Shown here piece after piece: positions 43,771-52,107 of a stretch of 64,000 nt of DNA. Within the stretch, counting starts at the first letter, position 1. Every line of letters starts with the position of its first letter. A program made the translations under genes and the position numbers. Source of the DNA: Streptomyces lydicus (GTDB lineage: Bacteria; Actinomycetota; Actinomycetes; Streptomycetales; Streptomycetaceae); assembly GCF_000717345.1 (NCBI RefSeq), contig NZ_JNZA01000035.1:14097-78096 (forward strand), in the 5' to 3' direction. The notes under the pieces were generated by a model that saw only the letters and a list, made by a program, of their open reading frames with translations, searched no databases and was not told where the DNA came from.

Positions 43771-44180
43771 GGCGGACGAGTCGGCCTGTACGCCGGGTTC
43801 TGTCACCCCTGGCCCTTGCGGGCCGGGGGGAGACGGCCATCCATCTAGGGCTGCCGTTGCCGGCAGCCTCGTGCGGTCTACCCGCGAACTCGGGCGGGCA
43901 GCCCTCGATCGTCCGCGCAGGGGCATCAAGATGCCCCCTCTTGACCTTGCTCCAGGTGGGGTTTACCGAGCCCTCCGAGTCACCTCGGAGGCTGGTGGTC
44001 TCTTACACCACCGTTTCACCCTTACCGGAGGCCGAAGCCTCCGGCGGTCTGCTTTCTGTGGCACTGTCCCGCGGGTCGCCCCGGGTGGGTGTTACCCACC
44101 ACCTTGCCCTGTGGAGCCCGGACGTTCCTCGGGGAGATCGTCAAGATCCCCACGCGGCCGTCCGGCCGGCTCGTCCGCCG
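43771..44180 (-). ncRNA. rnpB: RNase P RNA, bacterial type A
   Basis: On the minus strand the conserved P4 region GAGGAACGTCCGGGCTCCAC appears soon after the 5' end. The 3' part has the AACCCGGCGTACAGGCCGA sequence, which includes the universally kept ACAG of P4. The outer P1 helix is visible: GCGGACGAG near 44178 pairs with CTCGTCCGC near 43773. Length of about 410 nt matches Streptomyces rnpB. The RNA is the catalytic part of RNase P, trimming 5' leaders of tRNA precursors. One base in the usual GAGGAAAGTCC is C here. Confidence 0.95.
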
Positions 44181-44230
44181 TGGCCCCATGGTACCCGGCG
44201 CCCGACCGACGCCGTGTCGCGGAGCGGCCC

Positions 44231-44261
44231 TTGACCTTGCCGCAGCGGCAACGTTTCTACT
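44231..44261 (+). promoter_or_regulatory. MerR-type promoter with long spacer
   Basis: A -35 TTGACC (44231-44236) is followed by a perfect palindrome TTGCCGC-A-GCGGCAA (44237-44251) lying in a 19-bp spacer, then a weak -10 TCTACT (44256-44261). The overlong spacer with centred palindrome is the hallmark of promoters activated by MerR family proteins. The ATG lies 7 bases after the -10, implying a leaderless transcript. Confidence 0.6.
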
Positions 44262-44267
44262 GGCCGC

Positions 44268-45077
44268 ATGAGAATCGGTGAGCTCGCGGGCCTGGTCGGC
44301 GTCACCACCCGCGCCGTACGCCACTACCACCACGTCGGACTGCTGCCCGAGCCGGAACGCCGTGCCAACGGATACCGGGAGTACGGGCTGCGGGACGCGG
44401 TCGCGCTGGCACGGCTGCGCCGGCTGACGGAGCTGGGGCTCGGGCTGGAGGAGGTGCGGGACGTGCTCGCCGACGACTCCGGGCGTGAACTGCACGAGGT
44501 GCTGGCCGAGCTGGACGCGGACCTGGCCCGCCAGGAGGACGCGATCCGGGCGCGCCGGGCCCGGCTGGCCGCGCTGCGACGCCAGGCGGAGGAGCACGGC
44601 GGACTGCCCGCCGAGGGGCCGGTGTCGGACGAACTCGCGGCGGTGTTCCGGGAGATGGCCCGTACGTCGGCGGCGCGGCCCGGCCCGGAGCCCGCCATGG
44701 CGGCGAAGGAACGGGAGATGCTGGCGCTGCTGGAGTCGACGGACGACAAGGCGGGTGGGCGGATGACGGAGCTGCTCGGGAACCTCGCCTCGGCCCCGGG
44801 GGCGATGGAGCGGGCGTACGAGGTGTACGGGCTGCTGGACGCGCTGGCGGAGGCCGCGCCGGACGACCCAGGGGTGGCACCGGCCGCGCAGGCGCTCGCC
44901 GACTGCATTCCGGACACGGTCGTCGCCGAACTCGGCGGGGAGCACTGGGCACGGGCGGCCGACGCCGGCCGGGAGACGGACGGGGGATTCATGGCGGCGT
45001 ACTACGCGCACTTCACGCCGGCGCAGGCCGAGGCGCTGCGCCGGGCGATCGAGCTGGTCGCGGAGCGTGCCCGGTGA
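44268..45077 (+). CDS. MerR family transcriptional regulator
   Basis: Encodes 269 residues. The N-terminal winged HTH reads MRIGELAGLVGVTTRAVRHYHHVGLLPEPERRANGYREYG, diagnostic of MerR proteins, followed by a coiled coil (about 75-110). The C-terminal 150 residues are helical and acidic, without the cysteines of metal sensors, so an organic ligand or TipA-like function is more likely. The gene starts directly after its own MerR-type promoter. The stop overlaps the next start (GTGA). Confidence 0.9.
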   Translation: MRIGELAGLVGVTTRAVRHYHHVGLLPEPERRANGYREYGLRDAVALARLRRLTELGLGLEEVRDVLADDSGRELHEVLAELDADLARQEDAIRARRARLAALRRQAEEHGGLPAEGPVSDELAAVFREMARTSAARPGPEPAMAAKEREMLALLESTDDKAGGRMTELLGNLASAPGAMERAYEVYGLLDALAEAAPDDPGVAPAAQALADCIPDTVVAELGGEHWARAADAGRETDGGFMAAYYAHFTPAQAEALRRAIELVAERAR

Positions 45078-45787
45078 GCCGTGCGGGCGGGACGCTGCGC
45101 CGGCTGGCCGCGCACGAGGGCCGGTGGATGGCGAGCCTGGCGCGGTGGGTGACGCGGCGGCGCGACGGGACGGCGCCGGGCGAGCGGGCGCTGCCGTACG
45201 CGGCGGCGCAGGCGGCGCTGGTGTACGGGCTGACGTTCGTGTGCGCGGTGGAGACGGCCGGGGTGCATGTGCTGCTCGGCGGGGTTCCGGTGGCGCGGGC
45301 GGTGCTGCTCGTCGTCGACGTGTACACGGTGCTGATGCTGCTGGGCTTCCAGGCGGCGGCGGTCACCCGGCCGCATGTGCTGGGCGCGGAGGTGCTGCGG
45401 CTGCGGGAGGGGGCCCGGACGGAGGTGCGGATTCCGGTGGAGCGGATCGTCTCCGTCCGCTACGACCTGCGGTTCACCAAGGAGCCGGCGAAGAAGCCGG
45501 CGAAGGGGCGGGGGGTGCCGGCGGATGCGGACGGGGAGCCGGGCGGGGGCGGGGTGGCCGAGCTGGCGGTCGGCGGGCAGACGTCGGTGACCGTCGAACT
45601 GGCCGGACCGGTCGAGGTGGTGCGGCTGCTGGGACGGTGCGAGCGGGTGCGCACGGTGCGCTTCCATGCCGATGACGCGCGGGGCGCGGTGGCCGCCGTA
45701 CGGGCCCGGATGCGGGAGCGGGAGCGGACGGCGCCGGGCGACGACGTGCCGGAGGAGCCCGGGCGGGGCGCGGTCAGGCCGGGGTGA
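45074..45787 (+). CDS. Two-helix membrane protein coupled to MerR gene
   Basis: Encodes 237 residues. Two hydrophobic helices (about 42-60 and 70-95) precede a cytosolic PH-like part: VLRLREGARTEVRIPVERIVSVRYDLRF, typical of membrane-anchored bacterial PH or YokE-like domains, interrupted by a low-complexity Lys-Gly loop. The GTG start overlaps the merR stop, so production is coupled. It overlaps the convergent RNB gene by 14 bases. Function unknown. Confidence 0.65.
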   Translation: MSRAGGTLRRLAAHEGRWMASLARWVTRRRDGTAPGERALPYAAAQAALVYGLTFVCAVETAGVHVLLGGVPVARAVLLVVDVYTVLMLLGFQAAAVTRPHVLGAEVLRLREGARTEVRIPVERIVSVRYDLRFTKEPAKKPAKGRGVPADADGEPGGGGVAELAVGGQTSVTVELAGPVEVVRLLGRCERVRTVRFHADDARGAVAAVRARMRERERTAPGDDVPEEPGRGAVRPG

Positions 45788-47297
45788 AGCGGACCGGGGC
45801 GCGGCCCGGCTCGGCCTCGGCGAGGCGGACCTGGATGTGGTGGCCCAGGGGCAGCGCGGGGCCCTCCGGGGCGGTCTCGACCGGGCCGATGACGGCCGGG
45901 TCGTAGAGGTGGACGGTGCCGTGGGTGGGGTCCTTGTCCTGGATGTCGACGACCAGGGCCTCGAAGGTCTCACCGACCCGGTCGCGCAGCAGTGCCGCCT
46001 CGACCAGGTCGACGCAGGCCCGCTCGACCTGGTTGGCGCGCTGGGTGCCGGTCTCCATCTCGCGGGGCAGGGCCGGCAGTGCGCTGCGGACCCAGGCGGG
46101 CGGCTCCGCGCCGGCCGAGGCGGCCAGACACAGCTCGGAGGTGTAGCGGTCCACGAGCCGCCGCAGCGGCGCGGTGGCGTGCGCGTACGGGGCCGCAACG
46201 GCGGCGTGCAGCGCGTCGGCGGGCGGGGGCGCGCTGCCGTCGAAGACGGTGTAGCCGGCGCCGCGCAGCAGGGCGGTGCAGTCCTGCAGGAACGCCGCGT
46301 GGTCGGCGCGCCGCGGGTCGAGGGTGCGGATCAGCGCGGAGTACGAGGTGTGGTGCGGCCAGTCGATGCCGAGGGCGCGGGCGGTCAGCCGCAGCCGGGC
46401 GACCGAGCCGCGCCGGGACGGGGAGCCCTCCGGCTCCGACGACGTCGACAGCTTGGGGGAGGGCAGCGTACGGAGGATGCCGGTGCCGGAGGCCAGCATC
46501 AGCTGGGCCGCGGCCATGCCGGTGAGCAGGGAGATCTGCGCGTTCCAGCCGTAGGCCGGGAGCGGGGCGCGGTAGGCGAGGGTGTAGCGGCCGTCGTGCT
46601 CGACGATCTCCTGCTCGGGGACCTGGAGCGAGATCGCGCCCCGGGCGACCTCCTGCCCCTCGCGCAGCAGCCCGATCTCGCGGAGCAGGGCCAGCGGCTC
46701 CTCGGCCGTCTCGTCGTCGAGGACCCGCTGCACGCCCGCGTAGTCGAGTGCGGCGCGTGAGCGGACCAGGGCGCGGCGCACGGAGGTGCTGGTCAGGGCG
46801 CCCTCCGCGTCGAGGTCGAGCTGCCACAGGACGGCCGGGCGGTCCCGGTCGGGCAGCAGGCTCGCGGCGCCCTCGCTCAGCACGGACGGGTACAGCGGGA
46901 CCCGCTCGTCGGGGAAGTAGAGCGTCGTCACGCGGTGGTGCGCCTCGGCGTCCAGCGCGCCGCCGGGCGTCACGAAGGAGGCGACGTCGGCGATGGCGTA
47001 GTGGACGCGGTAGCCGCCACCGGGGCGCCGCGAGAGGAAAAGCGCCTGGTCGAGGTCCAGGGACCCGGGCGGGTCGAGGGTGAAGAGCGGGAGGTCGGTG
47101 GCGTCCTCCAGGGTGTGCTCGGTCGCCACCGCACCGTCGGCGGCCGGGATCCGCGGGGCGCGCGCGGCGCTCTCCGCCTCGGCCTGCGCCGTGGGCGGGA
47201 AGTGGTGCGGGATCTCCAGCGTGCCGCGCAGCTCATGCAGCGCGGCACGCAGCGGGGCATCGGCTGCGTCGGTCACATGCATATGGAGACGGGGCAT
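45774..47297 (-). CDS. RNB domain ribonuclease (RNase II/R family)
   Basis: Encodes 507 residues, shorter than full RNase R because cold-shock and S1 domains are mostly absent. The RNB active site shows the four acidic residues in DPPGSLDLDQALFL (family LDPxxxxDxDDA-like), then HYAIADVASFV, and later PYAHATAPLRRLVDRY with the conserved YxHxTxPxRRxxD. It degrades RNA 3' to 5'. ATG 47297. Convergent with the merR operon and divergent from yaaA. Confidence 0.88.
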   Translation of the reverse strand: MPRLHMHVTDAADAPLRAALHELRGTLEIPHHFPPTAQAEAESAARAPRIPAADGAVATEHTLEDATDLPLFTLDPPGSLDLDQALFLSRRPGGGYRVHYAIADVASFVTPGGALDAEAHHRVTTLYFPDERVPLYPSVLSEGAASLLPDRDRPAVLWQLDLDAEGALTSTSVRRALVRSRAALDYAGVQRVLDDETAEEPLALLREIGLLREGQEVARGAISLQVPEQEIVEHDGRYTLAYRAPLPAYGWNAQISLLTGMAAAQLMLASGTGILRTLPSPKLSTSSEPEGSPSRRGSVARLRLTARALGIDWPHHTSYSALIRTLDPRRADHAAFLQDCTALLRGAGYTVFDGSAPPPADALHAAVAAPYAHATAPLRRLVDRYTSELCLAASAGAEPPAWVRSALPALPREMETGTQRANQVERACVDLVEAALLRDRVGETFEALVVDIQDKDPTHGTVHLYDPAVIGPVETAPEGPALPLGHHIQVRLAEAEPGRAPVRFTPA

Positions 47298-47447
47298 GAA
47301 ACCGAGCGTATGGCGGGTTGGCGCCCGGGGCTCGGTGGGTGGGGGTTGCGCAGTCCGGGGCCCGGGTGGGGGCCAGGGGTGCCCGGCCGAGGTCATACGC
47401 TTTTCCGGGGCCGCATCCCCGCCCGTACCGCCGTGAAGGAGAACACC

Positions 47448-48245
47448 GTGCTCGTGCTGTTGCCGCCGTCCGAAGGGAAGGCCGCGGAAGGTGCCGGGGC
47501 GCCGCTGGAGCTCGGCGGGCTGTCGCTGCCGGCGCTGACCGCGGCGCGCCGGGCGGTGCTGGAGGAGCTGGTCGAGCTGTGCGCGGCGGACGAGACCAAG
47601 GCCCAGGAGGTGCTCGGGCTCAGCGACGGCCTCCGGGGCGAGATCGCCAAGAACGCGGGGCTGCGGACCGCCGCGGCCCGGCCGGCCGGTGAGATCTACA
47701 CCGGGGTGCTCTACGACGCGCTCGGCCTGGCCTCCCTGGACCCGCGGGCCCGCAGGCTCGCCGAGCGGTCGCTGCTGGTCTTCTCGGGCCTGTGGGGCGC
47801 CGTACGGATCGGCGACCGGATCCCCTCGTACCGCTGCTCGATGGGCGTGAAGCTGCCCGGGCTCGGCGCGCTGGGCGCGTACTGGCGGGCGCCGATGGCG
47901 GAGGTGCTGCCGGAGGTGGCCGGCGACGGGCTGGTGCTGGACCTGCGCTCGGCGGCGTACGCCACGGCGTGGAAGCCGAAGGGCGAGGTCGCGGGGCGGA
48001 CCGCGACGGTGCGGGTGCTGCAGTCGAAGATCGTGGACGGGGTGGAGAAGCGGTCGGTGGTCAGCCACTTCAACAAGGCGACCAAGGGGCGGCTGGTGCG
48101 GGACCTGCTGTCGGCCGGCCTGACGCCGGCGGGCCCGGCGGCGCTGGTGGAGGCGCTGCGTGAGCTGGGGTACGCGGTGGAGGCGCAGGCTCCGGCGAAG
48201 GGCGGCAAGCCGTGGGCGCTCGATGTGATCGTGACCGAGCTGTAG
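47448..48245 (+). CDS. yaaA: Peroxide stress protein YaaA/DUF328 family
   Basis: Encodes 265 residues. It begins VLVLLPPSEGKAAEG, continues with TAAARPAGEIYTGVLYDALGL, LLVFSGLWGAVRIGDRIPSYRCSMG and ends HFNKATKGRLVRDLL, all typical of the YaaA family. In E. coli YaaA lowers free iron during peroxide stress and binds DNA. GTG 47448 with AAGGAG 6 bases before is the start; the frame upstream to 46935 is an open-frame artefact. Confidence 0.9.
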   Translation: MLVLLPPSEGKAAEGAGAPLELGGLSLPALTAARRAVLEELVELCAADETKAQEVLGLSDGLRGEIAKNAGLRTAAARPAGEIYTGVLYDALGLASLDPRARRLAERSLLVFSGLWGAVRIGDRIPSYRCSMGVKLPGLGALGAYWRAPMAEVLPEVAGDGLVLDLRSAAYATAWKPKGEVAGRTATVRVLQSKIVDGVEKRSVVSHFNKATKGRLVRDLLSAGLTPAGPAALVEALRELGYAVEAQAPAKGGKPWALDVIVTEL

Positions 48246-48261
48246 AGGGAGCTCACGGGGA

Positions 48262-48280
48262 CGTTGCAACATGCGCAACG
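48262..48280. promoter_or_regulatory. Palindrome before aldolase gene
   Basis: CGTTGC-aacatgc-GCAACG is a 6-7-6 inverted repeat, followed at 48283 by another CGTTGC half-site. It lies 32 bases before the KDPG aldolase start, a position fit for a repressor. The regulator is not known. Confidence 0.4.
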
Positions 48281-48311
48281 GTCGTTGCGGAGAGTGGGGC
48301 GAGGGCGCACT

Positions 48312-48977
48312 ATGGGCGGCGTGACTAGCGCCGCCGCCTCCCCCGCGCCCGCCTCCGCCGAGCTCTCGGTCCTCGGCCTCGCCCCCGTCCTCCCGGTCGT
48401 CGTCCTGGACGACGCGGCCGACGCCGTACCGCTCGCCCGGGCGCTGGTCGCCGGCGGGCTGCCGGCGATCGAGGTGACGCTGCGGACGCCCGCCGCACTG
48501 AACGCGATCCGGGCGATCGCCGAGGAGGTCCCGGAGGCGGTGGTCGGGGCGGGCACCGTGCTCACCCCGGAGCACGTCGACGCGGCCGGTGCGGCCGGCG
48601 CGCGGTTCCTGGTGAGCCCCGGTTGGTCGCCGCGGCTGCTGCGCGCGATGCGGGTGTGCGGCCTGCCGTTCCTGCCGGGCGTCTCGACGGCCTCGGAGGT
48701 GGTGACGCTGCTGGACGAGGGCGTCACCGAGCTGAAGTTCTTCCCAGCCGAGGCGGCGGGCGGCGCGGCCTATCTGAAGTCGCTGGCGGCACCGCTGCCG
48801 CAGGCCCGTTTCTGCCCGACCGGCGGGATCGGCCTGGCGTCCGCGCCCGCGTACCTGGCACTGCCGAACGTGGCCTGCGTGGGCGGGACATGGATGCTGC
48901 CGGCCGACGCACTGGCCGCCAAGGACTGGGACCGGGTGCGCCGGCTCGCGAAGGAGGCGGCGGAGCTGGGGAGCTGA
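48312..48977 (+). CDS. eda: 2-keto-3-deoxy-6-phosphogluconate (KDPG) aldolase
   Basis: Encodes 221 residues of the bifunctional KDPG/KHG aldolase family. Motifs: LPVVVLDDAADAVPLARALVAGGLPAIEVTLRT with the catalytic glutamate, VGAGTVLT, FLVSPG, and the Schiff-base lysine in VTELKFFPAEAAGG. It cleaves KDPG to pyruvate and glyceraldehyde 3-phosphate (Entner-Doudoroff or uronate breakdown). ATG 48312 or GTG 48321 may be the start; I take the first. No kinase neighbours, so the pathway partner genes are elsewhere. Confidence 0.9.
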   Translation: MGGVTSAAASPAPASAELSVLGLAPVLPVVVLDDAADAVPLARALVAGGLPAIEVTLRTPAALNAIRAIAEEVPEAVVGAGTVLTPEHVDAAGAAGARFLVSPGWSPRLLRAMRVCGLPFLPGVSTASEVVTLLDEGVTELKFFPAEAAGGAAYLKSLAAPLPQARFCPTGGIGLASAPAYLALPNVACVGGTWMLPADALAAKDWDRVRRLAKEAAELGS

Positions 48978-48991
48978 CGAGACGTCAGCTC
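48971..48991. terminator. Hairpin overlapping the eda stop codon
   Basis: GAGCTGACG-AGA-CGTCAGCTC, a perfect 9-bp stem with a 3-nt loop. It includes the TGA of eda and lies between convergent genes. Confidence 0.5.
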
Positions 48992-49026
48992 GATCCGCGG
49001 TCCGCCCGCCTCGCTCCGAAAGGCCC

Positions 49027-50220
49027 TCAACGCAGGTGCGAGGTGTCGTTCAGCAGCCGCAGCGACGCGTTGCCGTCCGCGTAGTACGCGACCGCCGACA
49101 GCGAGGCCGCGGACAGCTCCATCCGGAACAGCGACTCCGGCGGGGCGCCCAGCGCCAGCCGGACCAGCGTCTTGATCGGCGTGACGTGGGTGACCACCAG
49201 CACCGTCCGGCCGGTGTAGCGGGCGAGGAGCTTGTCGCGGGCGACGGCGACCCGGCGGGCCACCGCCTCGAAGGACTCGCCGCCCCCGGTGGGCGCGACC
49301 GCGGCCGAGGCGAGCCAGGCGTCGAGGTCGTCGGGGAAGCGTTCGCGCACCTCGGCGAAGGTCAGCCCCTCCCAGGCCCCGAAGTCCGTTTCGCGCAGGC
49401 CCTCTTCGAGGCGGACCTCCAGGCCGAGCCGGGCCGCGACCGCCTCGGCGGTCTCCCGGCAGCGCCGCAGCGGTGAGCTGACGACGGCCTGGATCGTGCC
49501 CCGGGCGGCGAGCGAGACGGCGGCCGCCTCGGCCTGGCGCCGTCCGGCGGGCGAGAGTTCCGGGTCGGTGCCGCCGCTGCCGGAGAACCGCTTCTGCGGC
49601 GTCAGCGCGGTCTCACCGTGCCGCAGCAGGACGAGGGTCGCCGGGACGCCGAGGTCGGGCGCCCCCCAGCCGGGGGCCGGCGCCTCGGCCACCTCGGGCG
49701 CCTCGGCCGCCTCCGCGGCCTCGTCGGCGGCCCGGGCGGCGGCACTGCGGGCCGGTGCGGCGGCCGTGTCGAGCGCCGCCCTGGAGTCCCGCGGTTCCCA
49801 CTGCTTGCCGTTCTTGCCGGCGTCCATCGCCTCGTTGGCGAGCCGGTCGGCGTGCTTGTTCTGCGCCCGCGGGATCCACTCGTACGTGACCTGCTCGGGC
49901 GGGAAGACCGCCCGGGCCGCGGCGGCCAGCGGCTTCATGTCCGGGTGCTTGATCTGCCAGCGCCCGGACATCTGCTCGACGACCAGCTTGGAGTCCATGC
50001 GCACGTGGACGCACGCCTCCGGATCGAGCGCGCGCGCCGCCCGCAGGCCGGCCACCAGGCCGTTGTACTCCGCGACGTTGTTGGTCGCGGTGCCGAGGAA
50101 CTCGGCGGCCTCGGCGAGCGCCTCGCCCGTCTCCGGGTCGAGGACGACCGCGCCGTAGCCGGCCGGCCCCGGGTTGCCCCGGGACCCGCCGTCCGCCTCG
50201 ACGATCAGCGTGCGCGGCAC
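49027..50220 (-). CDS. Bifunctional RNase H/acid phosphatase
   Basis: Encodes 397 residues. The N-terminal RNase HI domain (about 1-140) shows EADGGSRGNPGPAGYG, VAEYNGLVAGLRA, RMDSKLVVEQ and KHADRLANEAMD, holding the D-E-D-D active site. A low-complexity Ala/Glu linker (about 150-185) leads to a histidine-phosphatase domain with LLRHGETALTPQKRFSGSGG. In mycobacteria such proteins remove RNA from hybrids and have CobC-like alpha-ribazole phosphatase activity. Last gene of the Nif3-zinc ribbon-RNase H operon, 3 bases from the upstream stop. Confidence 0.92.
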   Translation of the reverse strand: MPRTLIVEADGGSRGNPGPAGYGAVVLDPETGEALAEAAEFLGTATNNVAEYNGLVAGLRAARALDPEACVHVRMDSKLVVEQMSGRWQIKHPDMKPLAAAARAVFPPEQVTYEWIPRAQNKHADRLANEAMDAGKNGKQWEPRDSRAALDTAAAPARSAAARAADEAAEAAEAPEVAEAPAPGWGAPDLGVPATLVLLRHGETALTPQKRFSGSGGTDPELSPAGRRQAEAAAVSLAARGTIQAVVSSPLRRCRETAEAVAARLGLEVRLEEGLRETDFGAWEGLTFAEVRERFPDDLDAWLASAAVAPTGGGESFEAVARRVAVARDKLLARYTGRTVLVVTHVTPIKTLVRLALGAPPESLFRMELSAASLSAVAYYADGNASLRLLNDTSHLR

Positions 50221-50223
50221 GGC

Positions 50224-50967
50224 CTACAGACCCGAGTCGGGCGTCCGGACCAGGATCCGGCCGCAGTTCTCGCACCGTACGACGGCGTCGGCGGCGGCCG
50301 CCCGGACGTCGTTGACCTCGGTGATGTTCAGTTCCAGGCGGCAGCCCTCGCAGCGGCGCTGGTAGAGGCGGGCCGCGCCGACGCCGCCCTCCTTGGAGCG
50401 GATGCGGTCGTAGAGCTTGAGCAGGTCCGCCGGGATGTCGCCGACGGTCAGCTCGCGCTCCTTGGTGGCCGTGGCGACCTCGGCGTCGATCTCGCTGGTG
50501 GCGGCGTTGCGGCGGGCGACGGCGTCGTTGACCTTGGCCTGGATGGCCTCCACCCGGGCGGTCAGCTCGGCGACCCGCTCCTGGGCGCTCTCGCGACGCT
50601 CCATGACCTCCAGGACGACGTCCTCCAGATCGCCCTGGCGCTTGGCCAGCGAGGCGATCTCGTGCTGGAGGTTCTCCAGGTCCTTGGGGGAGGTGACGGC
50701 GCCGGAGTCGAGGCGCTTCTGGTCGCGGGCGGCGCGCTGGCGCACCTGGTCCACGTCCTGCTCGGCCTTGGTCTGCTCGCGGGAGGTGTCGCTCTCCTCG
50801 GTCTGCGCAGCGACGAGCAGGTCGCGCTGCTGGGTGAGGTCGGCCTCCAGGGTCTGCAGCTCGGCCAGCTCCGGGAGGTTGTTGCGCCGGTGCTCGAGCT
50901 GGGTGAGCCGGACGTCGAGTGCCTGGACGTCGAGGAGGCGGATCTGGTCGGCGGGCGCGGCGTTCAG
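50224..50967 (-). CDS. C4-type zinc ribbon protein with coiled coil
   Basis: Encodes 247 residues: a long coiled coil (about 10-180) with heptads such as LAELQTLEADLTQQRDLLV, then a zinc ribbon with CEGCRLELN and CENCGRILV. Family members bind nucleic acids or organise ribosome-associated complexes and sit next to RNase H genes in actinobacteria. No ATG, GTG or TTG stands before the conserved APADQIRLLDVQALD start; the likely start is CTG 50967, with AGGAG 7 bases before, overlapping the upstream stop as CTGA. Confidence 0.87.
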   Translation of the reverse strand: MNAAPADQIRLLDVQALDVRLTQLEHRRNNLPELAELQTLEADLTQQRDLLVAAQTEESDTSREQTKAEQDVDQVRQRAARDQKRLDSGAVTSPKDLENLQHEIASLAKRQGDLEDVVLEVMERRESAQERVAELTARVEAIQAKVNDAVARRNAATSEIDAEVATATKERELTVGDIPADLLKLYDRIRSKEGGVGAARLYQRRCEGCRLELNITEVNDVRAAAADAVVRCENCGRILVRTPDSGL

Positions 50968-51839
50968 CGTGGGGCTCCTGTGGTGTGCGTCGGGGTGAAG
51001 ACGGGGGTGGACGCCGCGTGGGCGGTCCAGGGGTCGGTGACCGTACGGGAGACGTGCGTGCGCAGTCCCCAGCCGTGCCGGTCGGAGACCGCGTCCAGCT
51101 GGGCCGCGGCCTGTTCGCACCACGGCCATTCGGTCGCCCAGTGGGCGGCGTCGAGCAGCGCCAACGGGCTGCCGCCGGTGTGCTGTGTGGCCTCCGAGGC
51201 CGGGTGGTGGCGCAGGTCGGCGGTGAGGAAGGCATCCGCACCGGCGGCCCGCACGTCGTCGAAGAGACTGTCGCCGGAGCCTCCGGAGACCGCGACGGTG
51301 CGGATCTCGCGCTCCGGGTCGCCGGCCGCGCGGATGCCCTGCGCGGTGGCGGGGAGCCGGGCCGCGGCGTACGACGCGAATTCGGCGAGCGTCATCGGGT
51401 GCGGCAGCTCGCAGATCCGGCCGAGCCCGCGGCGGCCCTCGGGGTCGCTCGGGTCCGGCACCAACGGGCCGAGGATCCGCAGGTCCAGGGCGCCCGCCAG
51501 GGCGTCGGAGACGCCGGGGTCGGCGGTGTCGGCGTTGGTGTGCGCGACGTGCAGGGCGATGTCGTGCTTGATCAGGGTGTGCACGACCTTGCCCTTGAAG
51601 GTCGAGGCCGCGACCGTCGTCGTACCGCGCAGATAGAGCGGGTGGTGTGTGACGAGGAGATCGGCGCCGAGCTGCACCGCTTCGTCGACGATCTCCTGGA
51701 CCGGGTCGACGGCGAACAGCACACGGCGGACCTCGGCATCGGGGTCGCCGCAGACCGTCCCGACGGCATCCCACCCTTCGGCCCGCTCGGGGGGCCAGAG
51801 GGCGTCCAGCGCGGTGAGGACTTCAGACAGTACGGGCAC
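50964..51839 (-). CDS. Nif3-like dinuclear metal center hexameric protein
   Basis: Encodes 291 residues. Metal ligands are recognisable in LLVTHHPLYLRG and IALHVAHTNAD, and the C-terminal part has DAFLTADLRHHPASEA and LLDAAHWATEWPW with further ligands. Nif3/DUF34 proteins are hexamers with two metals per subunit; a GTP cyclohydrolase-like or metal-insertase role is proposed for relatives. GTG 51839 opens the conserved PVLSEVLTALDALWPPERAEGWDAVG; no clear ribosome site precedes it. First gene of the operon. Confidence 0.9.
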   Translation of the reverse strand: MPVLSEVLTALDALWPPERAEGWDAVGTVCGDPDAEVRRVLFAVDPVQEIVDEAVQLGADLLVTHHPLYLRGTTTVAASTFKGKVVHTLIKHDIALHVAHTNADTADPGVSDALAGALDLRILGPLVPDPSDPEGRRGLGRICELPHPMTLAEFASYAAARLPATAQGIRAAGDPEREIRTVAVSGGSGDSLFDDVRAAGADAFLTADLRHHPASEATQHTGGSPLALLDAAHWATEWPWCEQAAAQLDAVSDRHGWGLRTHVSRTVTDPWTAHAASTPVFTPTHTTGAPR

Positions 51840-52107
51840 GGAGGGAAGGTTACCCCCCAGGTGTGACAGGGAGCGGGGTCCCGGGCGGGGTGGGCCGCTC
51901 CGCCGGGGGCCGGGGAAGCCCCGCATGCCACCCCGGGGCGACTCGGGTTCACCCGACTCGGCCCACCGTCGAAACCTCCACCACAGCCACCCCATCCGCC
52001 ACCGGCGAACCGGACCTTCGCCACCCTTATGCGTGAAGTGCGGCAACTCGCGTTGATCGGCCGGAAGTACGAAAACTAGCTTCGTGCCAACTGGAGGTGA
52101 CCACGCG

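Noticed and set aside
43743..44281. Open frames across 43.74-44.28 kb
   Set aside because: The DNA is RNase P RNA with its conserved core; the frames are incidental.
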